Part shown: positions 53,462 through 62,206 of the stretch, piece by piece
Layout of the letters: each line of letters opens with the position of its first letter
Numbering within the stretch: position 1 is the stretch's first letter
Assembly (NCBI GenBank): GCA_963850095.1
Contig: CAWKJX010000004.1
Location: 372,001-436,000 of the forward strand
From: Bog-473 sp963850095
GTDB lineage: Bacteria > Actinomycetota > Acidimicrobiia > Acidimicrobiales > RAAP-2
DNA: 64,000 bases
Direction: 5' to 3'
Made by a program: the position numbers and the translations under genes
The notes under the pieces: generated by a model
Databases searched by the model: none
What the model saw: only the letters and a program-made list of their open reading frames with translations
Told to the model about the DNA's origin: nothing

Positions 53462-53489
53462 AGTATAACGATATATCGGTATATGTCAA
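53462..53489 (-). promoter_or_regulatory. promoter of the ferredoxin-PadR-ABC operon
   Basis: On the minus strand TTGACA (53489-53484), a 16-base spacer and TATACT (53467-53462) form a strong sigma70-type promoter. Predicted start is near 53455, leaving a 65-base leader that includes the 17-base repeats. Confidence 0.7.
53469..53478. promoter_or_regulatory. perfect palindrome CGATATATCG in the promoter spacer, candidate PadR operator
   Basis: The 10-base palindrome lies between the -35 and -10 hexamers of the operon. AT-rich dyads of this type are usual PadR targets, and this position would block RNA polymerase. A second palindrome, TGACGTCA, lies at 53490-53497. Confidence 0.55.
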
Positions 53490-53618
53490 TGACGTCACGA
53501 AATATTCTGTTCCTGGGAGCTGTTCCACCTGGTAGACGGCCGGTGGGGCGGTCCAGCAGCCGGAGCCACATGCCGAGGCACCACGGCCAGGCGGCGTGCG
53601 CCGCCCAAAGGAGGCGTT

Positions 53619-54275
<657 letters not shown>

Positions 54276-54345
54276 GCGCCGGCGGTGGGGGCGCCCATCG
54301 GCAGGACACCTCCCGGATCGACTGACCGGAACACGCGCCGGGCGG

Positions 54346-55164
54346 TCATCGCAGCCTGATGACGTTGCCCGTGATCAGCCCGGCCTCGTCCGAAGCAAGG
54401 TAGGCGATCACCTGGGCCACCTCCTTGGGCGTGGCCACCCGCCGGCCCGCCGACTGGGCGGAGGCGGCCGTCTTCGAGTTGATCCAGCCGGTGTCGGTGA
54501 TGGGCGGGTGCACGACGTTGGCCGTCACGCCGTAGCGGGCGAGCTCGCTCGCCGCGCTGAGGGTGAGGTTCGTCTGGGCCGCTTTGGCGGCACCGTACGA
54601 GACCTCTTCGGGGAAGCCGTCGCCCTCACCCGACGTCAGGCCGATGATCCGCCCCCACTGCGCCTGCCGGGACAGATGCCGGTGCGCGAACTCCGAGATC
54701 AGGAGGGCGGCCGCGCGGGTGTCGACCGCCAGGACCTGATCGAGCGTCTCGGCTGAGACGCGGGCCGAGATCCGTCCGAAGCGGTCGGCCTCCTTGGGGG
54801 CGAAGGTGTCGCCCACCCAGCCCGAGGCGTTGTTGACGAGGATCTGCACCGGGCCGAGCTCGGCCTCGGCCCGGTCGAAGAGAGTGGGGATGACGGTGGC
54901 GTCGGACAGGTCCGCCTCGAGCGCCACGGCCCTTCCGCCCCCGGCAACGATCGACTCGACCACGAAGTCGGCCCTCGCCATGCGGGTGGCCCGGTACGCG
55001 GCGGGCATGGACGGGTCTTCGAGCCCGCCGAGCTTCTCGTTGCGCAGGTAGGTGCACAGCACGCCCACGCCGTGCGCGGCCAGGGCCTTGGCGGTGGCGG
55101 CCCCGATCCCATGGTTGGATCCGGTGACGAGGGCCACCCGGAACTCAGACCCCGGGCTCACCAC
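54346..55164 (-). CDS. SDR family oxidoreductase
   Basis: This 272-residue short-chain dehydrogenase has VTGSNHGIGAAT, NNASGW after strand 4, a Ser-containing strand (IIGLTSGEGDG) and the Tyr/Lys SYGAAKAAQ. An insert of about 20 residues (EKLGGLEDPSMPAAYRATRM) follows strand 2. The C-terminus ends GLITGNVIRLR, with no further extension. It starts at GTG 55164 or 55161. It lies 22 bases behind the nitronate monooxygenase gene and is probably co-transcribed with it. The substrate is unknown. Confidence 0.85.
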   Translation of the reverse strand: MVSPGSEFRVALVTGSNHGIGAATAKALAAHGVGVLCTYLRNEKLGGLEDPSMPAAYRATRMARADFVVESIVAGGGRAVALEADLSDATVIPTLFDRAEAELGPVQILVNNASGWVGDTFAPKEADRFGRISARVSAETLDQVLAVDTRAAALLISEFAHRHLSRQAQWGRIIGLTSGEGDGFPEEVSYGAAKAAQTNLTLSAASELARYGVTANVVHPPITDTGWINSKTAASAQSAGRRVATPKEVAQVIAYLASDEAGLITGNVIRLR

Positions 55165-55186
55165 GGCTGGACGGGCCTCGAAACGG

Positions 55187-56152
55187 TCAGCGCAGCGCCG
55201 TCAGGCGGTCGAGGGCAGCTTGCGCCTCGGCGACGAACCGCCCCACCAGGTCGCCCGCCGGCACGAGCTCGGCAATGCCGCCGACGCCCTGTCCGGCGGG
55301 GTAGCACTCCTTGTCGAGGTCGATGCCCTCGCTGAGCGAGTCGCCGCCCAGATGCAGGGCCCCGGCTCCGAAGGAGACGCTCATCTGCTCGGGGAACTTC
55401 TTCAGCTCGCCCGGATGGGCGTCGTAGTAGTCCGTGTACGAGTTCCGCACGACCCGCATGGTCTTGCCCGAGTAGGCGCGGCTCACCGTGGTCTGGTCCT
55501 CGTGACTCTCGAGGAGCTTCTCCTTGTATCCCGAGACGCTGCGCGCCTCGGGTGTGGCGATGAAGCGGGTGCCCACCCAGATGCCGTCCGCTCCGAGCGA
55601 GAGGGCGGCGGCCAGGCCGCGTCCGTCGAAGATGCCACCGGCGGCGACGACGGGGACGCGGGCGCCGACCGCGTCGACGACCTGGGGCACCAAGGGGAGC
55701 GAGGCGACCTGGCCCGTGTGGCCACCGGCCTCGGTGCCCTGGGCCACCACCAGGTCGCAGCCGGCCTCGACGGCGCGCACGGCGTGCTCCACCTTGCCGC
55801 ACATGCTCACGACGATCAGACCGTGTTGGTGGCAGAGGTCGACCACCTCGGTCGGTACCCCCAGCCCGGCCACGAAGGCCGACGCGCCGCCCTCGATGAC
55901 GAGCTTGACCTGCTCGGTCATGCCGCCCGGCATGGCGGTCAGCAGGTCCACCCCGAAGGGCTTGTCGGTGGCGGCGCGTACGGCCGCCATCTCCTCCACC
56001 ATCTTGTCGTTGCCCATGGTCGACGCGCCGAGGCACCCGAAGCCCCCGGCGGCCGAGACGGCCGCCGCCAGCGCCGAATAGGACACCCCGCCCATGCCGG
56101 CCAGCATGACGGGGTGCTCGATCCCGAGCAGCTCGGTGAGGCGTGTGCGCAT
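55187..56152 (-). CDS. nitronate monooxygenase family protein
   Basis: This FMN-binding TIM-barrel enzyme has 321 residues. It has HPVMLAGMGGVSYSALAAAV near the N-terminus, the catalytic-type His region QGTEAGGHTGQV, the phosphate-binding AAGGIFDGRGLAAAL and GIWVGTRFIATPEA. The lack of a domain typical of FabK leaves nitronate monooxygenase or related enoyl reductase as choices. It differs clearly from the frameshifted one at 30 kb. It starts at ATG 56152 and is first of a two-gene unit with the SDR gene. Confidence 0.88.
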   Translation of the reverse strand: MRTRLTELLGIEHPVMLAGMGGVSYSALAAAVSAAGGFGCLGASTMGNDKMVEEMAAVRAATDKPFGVDLLTAMPGGMTEQVKLVIEGGASAFVAGLGVPTEVVDLCHQHGLIVVSMCGKVEHAVRAVEAGCDLVVAQGTEAGGHTGQVASLPLVPQVVDAVGARVPVVAAGGIFDGRGLAAALSLGADGIWVGTRFIATPEARSVSGYKEKLLESHEDQTTVSRAYSGKTMRVVRNSYTDYYDAHPGELKKFPEQMSVSFGAGALHLGGDSLSEGIDLDKECYPAGQGVGGIAELVPAGDLVGRFVAEAQAALDRLTALR

Positions 56153-56362
56153 GGTGGTCGGGCCTTTCGTGTGATCGTCCGCGTCCGCGGACGGCTCGGG
56201 GGACGGCTCCGGGCATCGGTCGCCGGGGACCGTAGCGCGACCGGGCGGTGCAGGCCCGGAGTGACGACATGTCCCGCCGGGACCGGTCAGGCAGGGCGGG
56301 GCGGTGGGCTGCCAGAATGTGCGTTGTGAGCAGGAGCGGGACGGTCCGACCGTGAGCGCGTC

Positions 56363-58453
56363 GTGGTAGACGCCCCGGAGGTGGCGGTCGGCGACGGGGG
56401 TGCCGCGCCCGTGGCGGAGAACATCACGAAGCGACGCCTGTGGCTGATTCTGGGCGCGCTGCTACTCGGCATGCTGCTGGCCGCGCTGGACCAGACCATC
56501 GTCTCGACCGCGCTGCCGACCATCGTCGGAGACCTGCACGGAGGGTCGCACCTGGCCTGGGTGGTGACCGCCTACCTGCTGTCGTCGACCGTCTCGACGC
56601 CGCTGTGGGGGAAGCTCGGCGACCAGTACGGGCGCAAGATCTTCTTCCAGGCCTCGATCGTCATCTTCCTCATCGGCTCGGCGCTGTGCGGCTTGAGCCA
56701 GACCATGACCGAGCTCATCGCGTTCAGGGCCCTGCAGGGTCTCGGCGGTGGCGGCCTCATGGTGGGAGCGCAGACGATCATCGGCGACGTCGTATCGCCC
56801 CGTGAGCGCGGGCGCTACATGGGCCTGTTCGGGGCAATGTTCGCCGTGGCGACCGTCATTGGGCCGCTGATCGGCGGCCTGTGCGTGACGTATCTGTCGT
56901 GGCGCTGGGTCTTCTACATCAACCTGCCGTTCGGCATCCTGGCGCTGTTCGTGACGGGCGCCGTGCTGCCGGGGCACCTGCGCCGGGTGCACCACAAGAT
57001 CGACTACGCCGGGACGGGCGTGCTGGCGGGAGCAGCGACGTCGCTCATCCTGTTCCTGAGCCTGGGTGGTATTTCGTGGCCGTGGCGATCGGCGCCGAGT
57101 TACCTGACACTCGGGATCGGCCTCGTGCTGACCGTGGTGTTCGTGTTCGTCGAGAGGGCCGCCATCGAGCCCGTCATCCCGATGCGGCTGTTCCGGATCC
57201 GGGTGTTCTCGGCGGCCAGTTCGATCGGGTTCGTCATGGGCTTCGCCATGTTCGGCGCCCTGACCTTCCTGCCGCTGTTCCTGCAGAACGTGAAGTTGGT
57301 GAGCCCGACGGTGTCGGGATTGCGCATCTTGCCCCTGATGGTGGGCATGCTGGGCGCGTCCGTCACGTCGGGCCGTCTCGTCACGCGGTGGGGACGGTAC
57401 AAGGTGTTCCCGATCGTCGGCACGGCGCTCATGACCCTGGGCGCCTACCTGATGTCGTTCATCGACGCCTCGATCAGTTTCTGGGTCATGTCGGCCTACA
57501 TGTTCATCTTCGGCCTGGGCCTGGGCCTCATAATGCAGGTGTTGGTGGTGGCGGTGCAGAACGCCGTCGAGTACCAGGACCTGGGCGTGGCCACCAGTGC
57601 GTCCACCTTCTTCCGCATGATCGGCGGCTCGTTCGGGACGGCGGTCTTCGGTGCGATTTACGCCATCGTGTTCAACCGGGCGATCGCGTCGACGCTGGCC
57701 AAGGTGCCGCCGGCGGTCCTCCGGTCGTTCAACCCGGCCACGCTCTCGCCGAGTGTGCTCGAGAAGCTGAAGTCGACCGCGGCCGGGCTGGCCTTCTTCA
57801 ACCAGTACATCGGCGCGGTGACCCACGCCGTGCAAACGGTGTTCCTGGTCGCCGTGCCCATTTCGTTCGTGGCCTTCTTGTTGAGCTGGTTGCTGCCCGA
57901 GGTGGAGTTGCGCAAGACGGTGTCGACGACGACGTCGGACCTGGGCGAGGCGCACGGGATGAACCGCACGTCGCTCAAGGAGATAGAGCTGGCGCTCGAT
58001 CGCATCTCGGCCCGGGAGAACCGGGCCGAGCTCTACCAGACCCTGGCGACGCGAGCGGGCGTCGAGCTGCCGCCGCGCTCGTGCTGGCTGCTCTACCGCC
58101 TCTCTGAGTACCCGGCGTGCTCGGTCACCGACCTGGCCCTGAAGCTGAAGGTGGACCCGGCGCTCATTGAGCCCGGCCTCGACGGGTTGGTGGCGGCGGG
58201 CATGGTGGAGGCGCGCCGCACCGGCGGCGCCGGAGACGTGGACCTGCACCTCACCGCGTCGGGCGCGGACGCCATGGAGCGGCTGACCGAGGCGCGCCGC
58301 CGCGGCCTCACGGACCTGCTCGAGGGCTGGAACCCCGAGGAGCATCCCGAGATCATTGAGATGGTCAAGGACCTGGCGCACGCGCTGCTGGCCGACGACG
58401 AGCGGTTGGTGGCCGACGCCATGCCCGAGGCCGCCGTCGCGTCGGCGGACTGA
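56363..58453 (+). CDS. MFS drug exporter (DHA2/EmrB-QacA type) with C-terminal MarR-like domain
   Basis: This 696-residue fusion has two parts. Residues 20-520 form a 14-helix DHA2 transporter: DQTIVSTALPTIVGDL (motif D1), GKLGDQYGRKIFF (motif A), ALQGLGGGGLMVG and GPLIGGLCVTYLSWRWVFYINLP (motif C). Residues 545-690 form a cytosolic winged-helix domain of MarR style: CWLLYRLSEYPACSVTDLAL, VDPALIEPGLDGLVAAGMV and LHLTASGADAMERL followed by GWNPEEHPEIIEM. The fused HTH may regulate transcription from the membrane or gate transport by ligand; both are inference. GTG start at 56363 behind CGGAGG-poor sequence. It is divergent from the nitronate monooxygenase gene. Confidence 0.88.
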   Translation: MVDAPEVAVGDGGAAPVAENITKRRLWLILGALLLGMLLAALDQTIVSTALPTIVGDLHGGSHLAWVVTAYLLSSTVSTPLWGKLGDQYGRKIFFQASIVIFLIGSALCGLSQTMTELIAFRALQGLGGGGLMVGAQTIIGDVVSPRERGRYMGLFGAMFAVATVIGPLIGGLCVTYLSWRWVFYINLPFGILALFVTGAVLPGHLRRVHHKIDYAGTGVLAGAATSLILFLSLGGISWPWRSAPSYLTLGIGLVLTVVFVFVERAAIEPVIPMRLFRIRVFSAASSIGFVMGFAMFGALTFLPLFLQNVKLVSPTVSGLRILPLMVGMLGASVTSGRLVTRWGRYKVFPIVGTALMTLGAYLMSFIDASISFWVMSAYMFIFGLGLGLIMQVLVVAVQNAVEYQDLGVATSASTFFRMIGGSFGTAVFGAIYAIVFNRAIASTLAKVPPAVLRSFNPATLSPSVLEKLKSTAAGLAFFNQYIGAVTHAVQTVFLVAVPISFVAFLLSWLLPEVELRKTVSTTTSDLGEAHGMNRTSLKEIELALDRISARENRAELYQTLATRAGVELPPRSCWLLYRLSEYPACSVTDLALKLKVDPALIEPGLDGLVAAGMVEARRTGGAGDVDLHLTASGADAMERLTEARRRGLTDLLEGWNPEEHPEIIEMVKDLAHALLADDERLVADAMPEAAVASAD

Positions 58454-58552
58454 GCTGGTGGCCGGCCAGGACCAGGGACAGCCCGGGCCCGACGGACCGT
58501 CTTTGACGGGAGAGCCTGCCCGGCGCCCGAGAGTACGATGAGTCGCAGTTCA

Positions 58553-58591
58553 ACGGTGTGCCGGGAAGACTGGTCGGCAACGAGTGACCGT
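58553..58591 (+). other. two-level hairpin in the leader before the DUF2254 gene
   Basis: Outer arms ACGGT (58553-58557) / ACCGT (58587-58591) enclose inner arms TGCCG (58559-58563) / CGGCA (58575-58579). It lies about 100 bases before the DUF2254 start. I could not match it to a known riboswitch class. Confidence 0.25.
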
Positions 58592-58689
58592 CTGTCCATG
58601 ACTGAGCCCACCACCCTCACCAACCTGGCGTGTCCGAGCCCGCCGCACGAGCGCGGGCGCGGCCCGGGCTTCCAGCGAACCGGGGAGCC

Positions 58690-60114
58690 GTGAGCGTGAC
58701 CGACAAGAAGGCGCCGGCGCCACAGCCGGCGCGGGCCGGGAAGGACCGGCGCAAGCTGCCGAGCTGGCGTTGGGAGGAGTTCCGGACGACCTTCTGGGTG
58801 GTGCCGAGCATTCTGGTCGTCGTCGCGGTGCTTCTGTTCATCGTCACCTTCGAGATCGACGTCGCCGCGTACCATCACCGGCTGACGCTCCCGGTCTGGA
58901 TCCACACGGGCAACGGCGACGCCGAGCGCCAGGTTCTCATCGCCATTGCCGCCGCGGTCATCACGGTGGTCGGCGTGGTCTTCTCGATCACCATATTGGC
59001 GCTGACGCTGGCGTCGCAGCAGTTCGGTCCGCGCATGATGCGCAACTTCGTCCGGGACATAGGCAACCAGGTCACCCTGGGTGTCTTCGTGGGCACGTTC
59101 GTCTACTCCGTGCTGGCGCTCGGATCCATCAGCAGCCTCAGCGCCGGGTTCGTGCCCTATCTGTCCACCTCGGTGGCCGAAGCACTCCTGCTGGTCGATC
59201 TCGGAGTGCTGATCTACTTCATCCACCACATCTCCAAGTCGATCCAGCTGCCCGAAGTCATCGCGGGCATCGCCAACGACCTGATGCAGTCGATCGACGC
59301 CGAGTTCCCCGACCGGGTCGGCACGTCCTCGCTGGCGCCGCAAGTGCATGCCGGCAAGTCGGTCCCCGAGCTCCTCACGCTGATAGAGGAGCACGGCGCC
59401 GTGGTGCCCTCGCAGGTCAGCGGCTACATCCAGTACGTCGGCTACTCGCAGCTGATCGCCATCGCCACCCGCACCGACTCCTTCATCCGGCTGGAGCACC
59501 GGCCCGGCCACTACCTGGCCACAGGGCGGACGCTGGCCAAGGTCTACCCGCGTGAGTCGGCTCCGGAAGTGGCCCACGCCCTGTCCCGGGCGCACGTGAC
59601 CGGGCCGCACCGCACCCTGGTACAGGATCCGGTCTTCGCCATCGACCAAATGGTCGAGATCGCCATCCGGGCGCTGTCGGCCGCCGTCAACGACACCTTC
59701 ACCGCCCTGACATGCATCGACTGGCTGGCGGCGGGGCTCAGCGAAATCTCAGGCCGCGTGCTCGACGAGGGCGTCTACCGGGACGGCTCGGGCAGGGTGC
59801 GCCTCATCGAGTCCGACCCCTCCTACGCCCGCATGGTCAACCGGGCCTTCGACAAGATCAGGCAGGCGGCGTCGGCCATGCCGGCCGTCCTCATCCGCCT
59901 GATCGACTCCCTCGGCTCGATCATGCTCGACACCACGACAGAGCAGCAGCGCGACGTGCTGCGGCGGCAGGCGGACATGGTCCTGCGCCTCTCCGAGCGG
60001 ACGGTGGCCGAACCGAACGACCTGGAGGAGATCCGCTTCCGGTACTCGCGTATCGCCGGCGAGGACGCGTTCACCCCGTCAGCCCGGATGGCGGCGAGGG
60101 TCGACCTGCCATAG
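58690..60114 (+). CDS. DUF2254 membrane protein
   Basis: This 474-residue protein of DUF2254 has four hydrophobic segments in the first 230 residues (FWVVPSILVVVAVLLFIVTF; VLIAIAAAVITVVGVVFSIT; LGVFVGTFVYSVLALGSIS; STSVAEALLLVDLGVLIYFI). The rest is a cytosolic region with QFGPRMMRNFVRDIGNQ, HRPGHYLATGRTLAKVYP and DPVFAIDQMVEIAIRALSAA, then VNDTFTALTCIDWL. These are strongly conserved family motifs without assigned function. GTG 58690 has a GGGGAG site. A 20-codon upstream extension is possible. Confidence 0.87.
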   Translation: MSVTDKKAPAPQPARAGKDRRKLPSWRWEEFRTTFWVVPSILVVVAVLLFIVTFEIDVAAYHHRLTLPVWIHTGNGDAERQVLIAIAAAVITVVGVVFSITILALTLASQQFGPRMMRNFVRDIGNQVTLGVFVGTFVYSVLALGSISSLSAGFVPYLSTSVAEALLLVDLGVLIYFIHHISKSIQLPEVIAGIANDLMQSIDAEFPDRVGTSSLAPQVHAGKSVPELLTLIEEHGAVVPSQVSGYIQYVGYSQLIAIATRTDSFIRLEHRPGHYLATGRTLAKVYPRESAPEVAHALSRAHVTGPHRTLVQDPVFAIDQMVEIAIRALSAAVNDTFTALTCIDWLAAGLSEISGRVLDEGVYRDGSGRVRLIESDPSYARMVNRAFDKIRQAASAMPAVLIRLIDSLGSIMLDTTTEQQRDVLRRQADMVLRLSERTVAEPNDLEEIRFRYSRIAGEDAFTPSARMAARVDLP

Positions 60115-60164
60115 GTGCCGAGGGCGTTCAGGGGGCGCAGCAGGCCCGTCCCGGTCGCCGGTGG

Positions 60165-61526
60165 CTATCCGGCGTTGTCGGTGGGCGACGTGGTGGTGGG
60201 CGCGGCCGCCGTCGTACTGGTGGTCGTGGTCGACTGGCCCGTGCCGGTGGTGTCGGTGGCCCCGCCGCCGCTCGAGGCCGGCGCCGTGGTAGTCGTGGCC
60301 GAGGCGGGGGCAGTCGTGGTGGTCGTGGCCGGTGGGGCGACGAAGGGGACGGTCTCGCCGCGCATGCTGGCCTGGGCGGCGGACGGGGTGGCCGACAGGT
60401 TGGTGCAGCTGCGAGCGGCATTCCAGCTCTGGACCGCGGCGGTGGCCGGGGTCCCGGTCAACGGTTGGGGCAGCCCGGCCAAGATGGTGGCCGGGCGCCA
60501 CTGCACCGCGGTGATGTGGCGGCCCTCGGCGGTGACGATGAGCGCGCCGCTGTCGGTCTCCGGGGGCGTGTTGTCGTAGAAGGCGAAGTTGCCCAGGCCG
60601 TAGTCGACGTACGCGCTCCCGAGGTAGCCGGCACCGAGGAGCACGTGGGCGTTGGAGCCGATCACGATGTCGGCGCCGGCCTTGACGAGCTGCTCGGCCA
60701 GGGGTTCCTGCTGGGGGTCGGGGCAGGCCTGGGTCTCGGTGCCCCAGTGCACGTAGACGATCACGGTGTCGGCCGTCCGGCGGACCTGCTGCACCTCACG
60801 GACGAGCTCGGTGGGATCGATGGCGGACGCGACGCCGCCCTGGCTCGACGTGGCGGTCCACGAGCCGATGAGGTTGTCGGCGATGACCTGGGTCGCCGCG
60901 ATGATGGCGATGCGCTGACCGCTGAGCGTGACCCGGAACGGGGAGAAGGCCTGGTTGGCGTTGCTGCCGATGCCGATGATGGGGTAGTCGGCCTCGGTGG
61001 CGACGTGAAGGTTCTGCGACAGGCCCTGGGGCCCGCAGTCGAGCCCATGGTCGTTGGCCTGGGTCACGAGTGAGATGTGGGCGGCCTTGAGCGCGGTGAT
61101 GGCCGTCGCCGGCGCGTCGAAGATGTACGGCTTGGACTGGGGCTCCGGGCACGTGCTGTCGGTGACCGCCGTCTCGAGGTTGACCATCGTCAGGTTCGAG
61201 CCGTTGAAGAGTTGCGGGATGGTGTCGCCCAACGCCGTCGCCGGGTCGTTCGCCAGGCGTTCGCCCACGTCTCCGGCGAAGTGCACGTCGCCGCCGAAAC
61301 CGATGGTGACGGGCTTGCCGTTGCCTTTCCAATCGGGGTTGAGCGGCGAGTGCGTGGGGAACGGCTCGGCTGCCACGGTGTCGTGGGTGGTGGTGGCGGT
61401 GGGCGACGGCGGCGGGGGCTTGCCGGACCCGCCGGAGAAGAAGGCGAAGTAGATCAGCAGCAGGAGGACGAGGGTCCCGCCCACGGCGAACTGCCGCCGC
61501 CGTCGGCGAACCCTGCGTGACACCAC
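60165..61526 (-). CDS. CapA family metallophosphatase-like protein, membrane-anchored
   Basis: This 453-residue protein has three parts. A membrane anchor lies at 12-30 (FAVGGTLVLLLLIYFAFF). The CapA/PgsA-type calcineurin-like domain holds GFGGDVHFAGDV, NLETAV, TQANDHGLDCG, IVYVHWGTE and VIGSNAHVLLGAG. A Thr/Ala/Ser/Pro-rich tail of about 70 residues contains several TTTT and TTST runs. CapA is tied to capsule or poly-gamma-glutamate export in Bacillus; in actinobacteria it is mostly an uncharacterised surface enzyme. The tail is likely a glycosylated stalk, which is inference. It starts at GTG 61526, convergent with DUF2254. Confidence 0.87.
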   Translation of the reverse strand: MVSRRVRRRRRQFAVGGTLVLLLLIYFAFFSGGSGKPPPPSPTATTTHDTVAAEPFPTHSPLNPDWKGNGKPVTIGFGGDVHFAGDVGERLANDPATALGDTIPQLFNGSNLTMVNLETAVTDSTCPEPQSKPYIFDAPATAITALKAAHISLVTQANDHGLDCGPQGLSQNLHVATEADYPIIGIGSNANQAFSPFRVTLSGQRIAIIAATQVIADNLIGSWTATSSQGGVASAIDPTELVREVQQVRRTADTVIVYVHWGTETQACPDPQQEPLAEQLVKAGADIVIGSNAHVLLGAGYLGSAYVDYGLGNFAFYDNTPPETDSGALIVTAEGRHITAVQWRPATILAGLPQPLTGTPATAAVQSWNAARSCTNLSATPSAAQASMRGETVPFVAPPATTTTTAPASATTTTAPASSGGGATDTTGTGQSTTTTSTTAAAPTTTSPTDNAG

Positions 61527-61579
61527 GGCGGCACTATGTCACACGCCGCGACCTGCGCAATGGTCGTGCGAGCGCCGGC

Positions 61580-62169
61580 TCAGGCGGCCCAGAGGTCGTC
61601 CCAGTGTTCGGCCAGGGACGCCACGAGGCCCTGGCAGGCGGCGGCGATCATGTCGCGGCACTCGTCGAAGACCGCGTCGTCGCCGTAGTAGGGGTCGGGG
61701 ACGTCGGCGGCCGCCCCGGATCAGGGGGTCGAAGGCGCGCAACAGGGCGAGGCGACCGGGCTCGGCGCCCAGGCCGCGGAGCGTCTGCTGGTGCCGGCGG
61801 TCCAGTGCCACCATGAGGTCGATCCGTCCGATGTCCGCCGAGCGGAACTGGCGCGCCACGTGGCGGTCGCCGGGGTAGCCGGCGCGGAGCAGCGCCGACG
61901 CGGCCAGAGGGTGCATGTCCTCGCCTTCGTGCCAGGGGCCGGTGCCGGCGCTCCGGACGTCGAGGTGGTCGCCGAGCGCGGTCCCGCCGGCGAGCGTCGG
62001 TCCCGCCGGCGAGCTGACGGGTGATGACCTCGGCCATGGGTGAGCGGCAGATGTTCCCGCTGCAGACGAAGACGACGCGGTAGGGACGGCGGTCGAGCTG
62101 ACCGCCGGCGTGGTCGAGGTCCAAGAGGGCGGCGGGCGGGACGGCGCCCCCGCGTCCGGGGCGGCTCAC
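61580..62169 (-). CDS. low-molecular-weight protein-tyrosine-phosphatase (frameshifted twice)
   Basis: The active-site loop VFVCSGNICRSPMAEV (C-x5-R) is in one frame. The body GEDMHPLAASALLRAGY...DRRHQQTLRGLGAEP is in the next. The end VPDPYYGDDAVFDECRDM with the general-acid Asp and AACQGLVASLAEHWDDLW is in a third. The first break coincides with a 17-base direct repeat of period 19 at 61979-62014; removal of one copy restores QLAGGTALGDHLDV. The second is one extra C at about 61718. The joined protein is a complete LMW-PTP of about 190 residues. It is four genes away from the glycan island; its target is unknown. Confidence 0.78.
61979..62014. repeat. 17-base direct repeat (period 19) disrupting the phosphatase gene
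   Basis: CGGTCCCGCCGGCGAGC occurs at 61979-61995 and again at 61998-62014, separated by GT. The 19-base period breaks the reading frame of the phosphatase. It is either a real slippage duplication or an assembly artefact. Confidence 0.9.
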
Positions 62170-62206
62170 CGGCCGGCGAGGGTGGGTTCGCTGATGGTGG
62201 GTTCGT

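Noticed and set aside
56462..58381. Long minus-strand frame opposite the MFS exporter
   Set aside because: It is rich in Arg, His, Gln and Asp with no hydrophobic pattern; the plus frame is an obvious transporter.
58501..58600. Glycine or cobalamin riboswitch before the DUF2254 gene
   Set aside because: Only isolated pieces (GGGAGAGC, GGCGCC) resemble the aptamers; the required 3' core elements are missing.
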